Source of the DNA: Tenodera sinensis
Taxonomy: Eukaryota; Arthropoda; Insecta; Mantodea; Mantidae
Assembly (NCBI GenBank): GCA_030765045.1
Contig: CM060967.1
Coordinates: forward strand, 24,119,784 to 24,183,783
Reading direction: 5' to 3'
Length of the DNA: 64,000 nucleotides
Positions 59,491 through 64,000 of this stretch are shown here, in pieces (position 1 is the stretch's first letter; each line of letters begins with the position of its first letter). A program made the translations under genes and the position numbers. A model generated the notes under the pieces. It saw only the letters and a program-made list of their open reading frames with translations. It did no database searches and had not been told where the DNA came from.

Positions 59491-59632
59491 TTTCCCGCAC
59501 CATTTCACCAATTGCTCCATCACCATCTTTCCATTCATCCATTTCTCCTACATTTCATATCATTCTCTTCCACACTGTCATACCTGATATTTGTCTGACC
59601 ACCCGCTTCCAGGTCTTCACTCTGTGTCTCGC
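59491..59632 (+). mobile_element. SINE 3' fragment nested in Rep850
   Basis: CCAATTGCTCCATCACCATC, TTTCCATTCAT, CTGACCACCCG and CCAGGTCTTCA match the distal half of the SINE at 3533. The tRNA head is absent. Confidence 0.65.
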
Positions 59633-59639
59633 TTACAGC

Positions 59640-59712
59640 GTAATTTTGATCGAAGAATTTTTTAAAAAACTTCGTGTTGCATCCTTAGAAGATGGAGAGC
59701 TTAAATAAGTTC
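59640..59712 (+). repeat. Rep850 diverged copy, part 2
   Basis: TCGAAGAATTTTTTAAAAAA, CTTCGTGTTGCATCCTTAGA and GAGCTTAAATA resume the family's central order after the SINE piece. Confidence 0.5.
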
Positions 59713-60892
59713 AAGTTGCGTACGGTTAAGATTATTCATTTACTACGTAATAATCAGTGATGCTTTAGTTCGTAGTTACTAAGCAACAAAAGCTATATAT
59801 TCGAACAAAACATAACACGCCATCAAAACATAAAATATAGGTTCAACAAAACGTAAGATGCACTTTAACCTTACTTTTCTTGATAATATTGAAACAAAAA
59901 ATCTGTCCCCTAATAGATAGTTATAATATTACAGCCATTATTGATATAAGTATTATAATTAATCAAAAGAGTTGTTTTTACCATGGAATATTCACTCCAA
60001 ATACTAGAAGTTTGCATACTTTTTGACTGTTTATAAAATACGCTAACATATAATCTTTATTTATGTCTGCTGTATTACCTAGTCTTTGAAATCCTTGAAT
60101 TTTCTGGAAATACATTAATCCTTATGTAGTCGCGAGTGTTTCCATAACGTAAAGAGTCGCGCGGGGTGTTGACTACACCCCAAGGCATATTGTGGTGCAT
60201 TTTCTTGCAACTCGGGCTTGCATTATTCATTCTATTCTTACTCAAGACCGTTCTGTTCTACTGGTTTCCCATCTAGTATTATTTTAGATCGTATACATTA
60301 CTCTTTCTCTAAATATATCATTTTCTGACTTCTGTTTACTGTTAGGTAAGATTGTAGGATTCTAAGTAATTGTGTTTCAGGGTTTGGTCGTTGTAACAGA
60401 ACAGCATCCGGGTGACAACTTCAAGAATTTCCCATCCTTCTTCCGAAACATTCCGATGTGCTCCGGGCGTCCCGACAGAGGAGCTTAAGGAATGGAACAA
60501 ATCCAGTTTATGTCGAGATTCTCTTGTTTCCAAGAGCGACGGGAATTCGATTCTGACAAAGCCACCTCCTTCCTCCCTCCCTCCCACCCTCCTTTCCAAA
60601 TCCGATCTATTACATGGCAAAGCTAATCAAAAAATAACAAAAAGTGAGAGAGCGGTGCTCAGGTATTTTCAATTAAGGTGACGGTCACCCCGAGATTGGG
60701 GTGTAACAAATTGGTCTCCGTGGGTAGCTACCCTAGATTCATTTCTGTCGTCCAGTCTACTGCCTGGCTTGGGGATTATTGTGAGACTTTCTACGCGAGC
60801 AAAAGTGACACACGAGCGTCTTCCAGCTGAATTACTTCTTTCAGTGGATGAAGGTGTAAAATTATTTTCAAATAATATGAAAGGAAGATACA
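59713..60892. other. Unannotated DNA
   Basis: Includes a pyrimidine-rich CCTCCTTCCTCCCTCCC run near 60565 and a 13-bp palindrome, GGTGACGGTCACC (near 60677). No gene is supported. Confidence 0.45.
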
Positions 60893-61770
60893 TAATCTGA
60901 TGTGTTGCATTCACATGACTTTCTCTACTCTTGTACTAACCATTTTTAACAAACTCTTATTCCTATACCTCCATGTTAGTTAAGATAAACATTCGTACAA
61001 ATTATCTTATTGCTTATTTCCTTGTAGGTACAGGGAGAATATTAGAATACAGAAGGCTTTGTGCGACAGTCAAATCTTTTTGACCTTTGAGATTCCGTTC
61101 TCTTTGCACGATTAACATATAAAAAATGCACAACGTTGTTGCATTTCGCTAAAGTTCTAAGTTTTCCAAAACTCACACACATAACAAGGAATATCTCTGA
61201 AATGGTTCACCCTACAAGAAAATTTATTGAGACATAAATTGTGTATTTTAGCAAGATCTACATTTTTTGTAGAGTATGATTTGGTCTATATCTAACGGTT
61301 TAGCAGTTGTGCAAAAGTCGTCCAGAGTAAATACGATTACAGGGGGCTATAGCCAGAAAATTCAAGATATGCATTTCATTTGTCATATAAATATCTCAAA
61401 CATATGGCATTTTAATCAAAATCGTTAGAGCCATTTTCAAGAAAATTCAAATTTTCTAAAAATGTTCTATGTAAAGGGTAGTTTAGGGTGGGGTATTTTC
61501 TTCAAAATCTTCGTGTCGCATCCTTGAATGACAACAAACTTAAATACCAACTTTGGTTTTTAACCAACTTTTCGTTTTTGAGCTATGCTGTCCACAGACT
61601 GACAGACTGACACACAGACACAGACACACACACGGACCTTTTTCTAAAAATACTTTTTTTCTTTTTTGGATGCAGGGAGTCTCAAAACATATATTTCCGG
61701 TGAAATCTCGACATCGAATTTTTGGGTGGAATACAATACTTCCCTACTTACCAGTAGAGAAAGTAAAAAA
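60893..61770 (+). repeat. Rep850 complete copy
   Basis: TAATCTGATGTGTTGCATTC to CCAGTAGAGAAAGTAAAAAA with every landmark. One of the best reference copies, about 870 bp. Confidence 0.9.
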
Positions 61771-61795
61771 TTACGCTACTAACGTTTTCCCCACT

Positions 61796-62100
61796 AAACG
61801 ACCCGGTTGGCCCAGGCGGTAACGTTTGGGAGGTTCGATCCTTGGTAACCGACCAATGTTTTTACGGTTTTCTTTGGTCACTAGGGAAATTTTAGCTTGG
61901 TTAATTTCCTTTCCGTGACTTCCCGTCCGTCCATTTCATTTAAATTCGGCCTTTCTGGGTCAGGAGTGTCGGCGATGGGGCTACGTGCTGGAATTTGCAA
62001 GCTACTTAAATTTACCAACGGCCAACCGTGACACACTTACCCCATTATAGCGTTCCCTGGTTACTTTCAGTGACATTCCGTCTTCTCAGTAGACATCTAT
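61796..62100 (+). mobile_element. tRNA-derived SINE, old copy
   Basis: A shortened head (GGTTGGCCCAGGCGGTAACG, then GGAGGTTCGATCCTTGG as B box near 61830) is followed by a body with TTTTTACGGTTTTCTTTGGT and GGTTAATTTCCTTTCC. No tail or duplication is evident. Confidence 0.55.
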
Positions 62101-63500
62101 ACCGGCAACTGTTCCTAGAAGATATCCCAGTAAACATTCGGCCCTAATTATTGACAGTAGTAATTGTTATAGTTAGTTTGTAAACATCACAAGAGGGTGG
62201 CGATGGAACGACTGGACCTACAGCTTTTACCACAAACTCCGAACTTTATTGAGCAATGAAATCGTATTTCAGTCAGACATGAAGGTCTGGATAAGCAGGG
62301 TTTGAGATCGCTGAGGTACAGTGGCCGGGATTCGAACCACAGTGGCTCAGTACGAGAGCTGTAATGGAACAATTTTGCTGGGAATTGAACCCGGCACACA
62401 GGAAACAGAGGGCAGACAATGAAGTAGTTAACTACGTAAATATTACTACTAGAGGCACTAATACTGATACTATACATAATTATTATAATACCTAACGCAA
62501 TAAAGTTTATTTTACAAAGCATACATTTTATTTCACAGCATAACCTCAATGGCATACAGTTAAATAAGGCGCAATTGAACAATTTCTGAAAAATAGAAAA
62601 TTAAACTATAAATAAGAGACCTGTTAGTGGCAATGAATTTCACCAAAAATCTTCACTTTATGGCCTCAAAATCTGCCCGAGTCATTTTTAGAATTTTTAA
62701 CGTTTTGTGTAACTTTTATGGAGGAGATTCAAAAAGGTTTATTTGCAATGAAATCTCGATGTCGAACTTGTGTTCCATGTTGGAAGCGAAAAGGAGAATA
62801 GCCTCAAGATAATTAACGTCAAATAAATAATTAAATACAAAGCCTTTAAAAGGACTTAATGTTTCCATTTAACTGCATTTAGAATTAAATTACACGGCTG
62901 GGAATAGAAGCTCGCCTGACAAGTATGTGAACATAAGCCCTAAGGATTTACAGCAGAGCGCCGGTTGCCTAGGCAACTTGTCTGGCACATTTGCTTTGCG
63001 CACAGCATGAGCTACTGGTTCCGGGGTTCGCCATACGGCAACATTTGGTGGCGCTCTGCTTCGCCCGCAAGTTTGCAGTCAAGCGATACAATTAAATGAA
63101 CAGGAAATTAATAGAGACTAATTCACAACTCTGTTATACTAGTTTTCTATTTTTTTGTTATAGTTTCTGTTACTCTCAATAGTGTTTGAGGGAGTAAGTA
63201 CATTTTAAGGAGTATAAAAGTTAGTGATTTTCAATAATTAATTCCTTTGTATACATATTATCAACCATACACATTTTCTATTGAAGTTTTGAAACCTAAT
63301 GTAAATTTTACAATGTTAATTTACCTGCCTAACAGAATTATTCAAAATAGGGGCACTTTTCTATGCTGGAACCAGGTTTATCGCTAATATATATTTTTAA
63401 ACGATATTTCGACTCTGTTGTCTTTATTTTAAAGCTTCAGCATTGTTTTAAGGAAATGAACAGAATTAGGCTTGTGTCTGAATGAACGATAGGACAAAGT
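62101..63500. other. Unannotated DNA
   Basis: Includes a weak tRNA-like segment in reverse near 62313-62425 and the RFX-type palindrome at 62964. Downstream the DNA is AT-rich and no exon is recognised. Confidence 0.4.
62964..62977. promoter_or_regulatory. RFX X-box-like perfect palindrome
   Basis: GTTGCCTAGGCAAC is a perfect 14-bp palindrome and fits the relaxed X-box form GTNRCC-N(0-3)-RGYAAC bound by RFX factors. It lies in a local GC-rich patch (62950-63075). No target gene is visible. Confidence 0.35.
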
Positions 63501-63509
63501 TCTCTCCGG

Positions 63510-63759
63510 TTATTTTTCTGACACTTTATATTTCTCTAACTGAATACCTAAACACAACATTGTCTTGATGTCTTTCGTGATGTCTAAATGTCTTTTATTG
63601 AAATTAAAATTCACAACAGTTTCCTTCTTGTAACCCTCACACACAATTTTCTGTCTTTTAGTTCTTTGTCTCACAAATATTAACTGATTATACAACCACT
63701 CACCATTGATTAAAACTGCTTCACTGGCTCCTTTCGACACAACGGTTCTCTCACGGCGA

Positions 63760-63760
<1 letters not shown>
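63510..63760 (-). other. Possible LTR-like remnant
   Basis: The minus strand contains AATAAAAG near 63590 and the words shared with 35161-35410. Termini are not defined. The 112-aa frame here has no domain. Confidence 0.25.

Positions 63761-63828
<68 letters not shown>
63761..63828 (+). repeat. (CA)34 microsatellite
   Basis: A pure CA dinucleotide array. Open frames through it on both strands are artefacts. Confidence 0.97.
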
Positions 63829-63831
<3 letters not shown>

Positions 63832-64000
63832 CTAACTGACTCCCGCATTCAGCAAGCTTTTTTGATAAATGCACCCTTTTCTCGAACCCTCCGGTAGCCA
63901 GAAGATTCTTGAAGGTTCTAGCAAATCCTTTGCTCGCCGCTCTGATTGTTGTCACGTGGTGACAAACAGTGGCGCGAGACAGCCTGAACTAGAGCGCCTT
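63829..64000. other. Unannotated window edge
   Basis: Nothing supported. GTCACGTGGTGAC near 63951 is a short palindromic E-box-like sequence. Confidence 0.4.

Noticed and set aside
60671..60683. GGTGACGGTCACC as an ecdysone response element
   Set aside because: The half-sites do not match the AGGTCA-type inverted repeat orientation.
62313..62425. tRNA-derived SINE in reverse
   Set aside because: Two weak B-box-like words but no convincing A-box spacing, body or tail.
63510..63955. Overlapping 112-aa and 81-aa frames
   Set aside because: Both are extended by the (CA)34 tract and have no domain.

Overview
This is a stretch of animal nuclear DNA, most likely from an arthropod with a large, repeat-rich genome and probably an insect. 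It is AT-rich and shows no operons, no dense coding and no convincing host gene. Nearly everything recognisable is mobile or repetitive: an intact I-type LINE with RNase H, Jockey-type LINE fragments, several tRNA-derived SINEs, hAT and Tc1/mariner wreckage, LTR remnants, microsatellites and a minisatellite. The species cannot be named. The SINE and LINE mix suggests an insect such as a cockroach or termite, but that is only an inference.

Layout. 0-9 kb: mostly unannotated AT-rich DNA with a tRNA-SINE bounded by a perfect 14-bp target duplication (1.77-2.13 kb), an inverted pair of a ~100-bp repeat (3.3 and 4.6 kb), a second SINE type (3.5 kb), a broken Tc1/mariner transposase (6.1-6.5 kb) and a decayed LINE C-terminus (7.6-7.9 kb). 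9-41 kb: many copies, in both orientations, of one unclassified ~850-bp dispersed repeat, here called Rep850. Between them lie a tyrosine-recombinase-like exon fragment (17.53 kb), a poly(A)-tailed SINE (19.8 kb), an 11-bp-unit minisatellite with a 142-bp higher-order period (21.1-21.8 kb), a candidate solo LTR with a core promoter (26.6-27.1 kb), a (TAA)n tract (38.2-38.5 kb) and a 17-nt tRNA-Leu-type primer binding site (40.9 kb). 41.8-47.3 kb: a full-length LINE on the minus strand, with both ORFs open. 47.4-48.7 kb: a decayed hAT-like element with terminal inverted repeats. 49.7 kb: a 67-bp insertion identical to the 3' end of the LINE, with its own target duplication. 50-64 kb: more Rep850 copies (one inverted pair), three related Jockey-type LINE 3' ends (two in tandem, one inverted), further SINEs, a perfect RFX-like palindrome and a (CA)34 tract.

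How the parts work together. The only apparently complete machinery is the LINE. ORF1 is an RRM-like/CCHC nucleic-acid-binding protein. ORF2 carries an endonuclease, reverse transcriptase, RNase H and a C-terminal CCHC finger. The identical short 3' copy nearby shows that this family moved recently. The SINEs and the truncated LINE copies carry no enzymes and depend on LINE proteins. Rep850 has two conserved ends but no identifiable protein, so its mode of movement is the main open question in the window.
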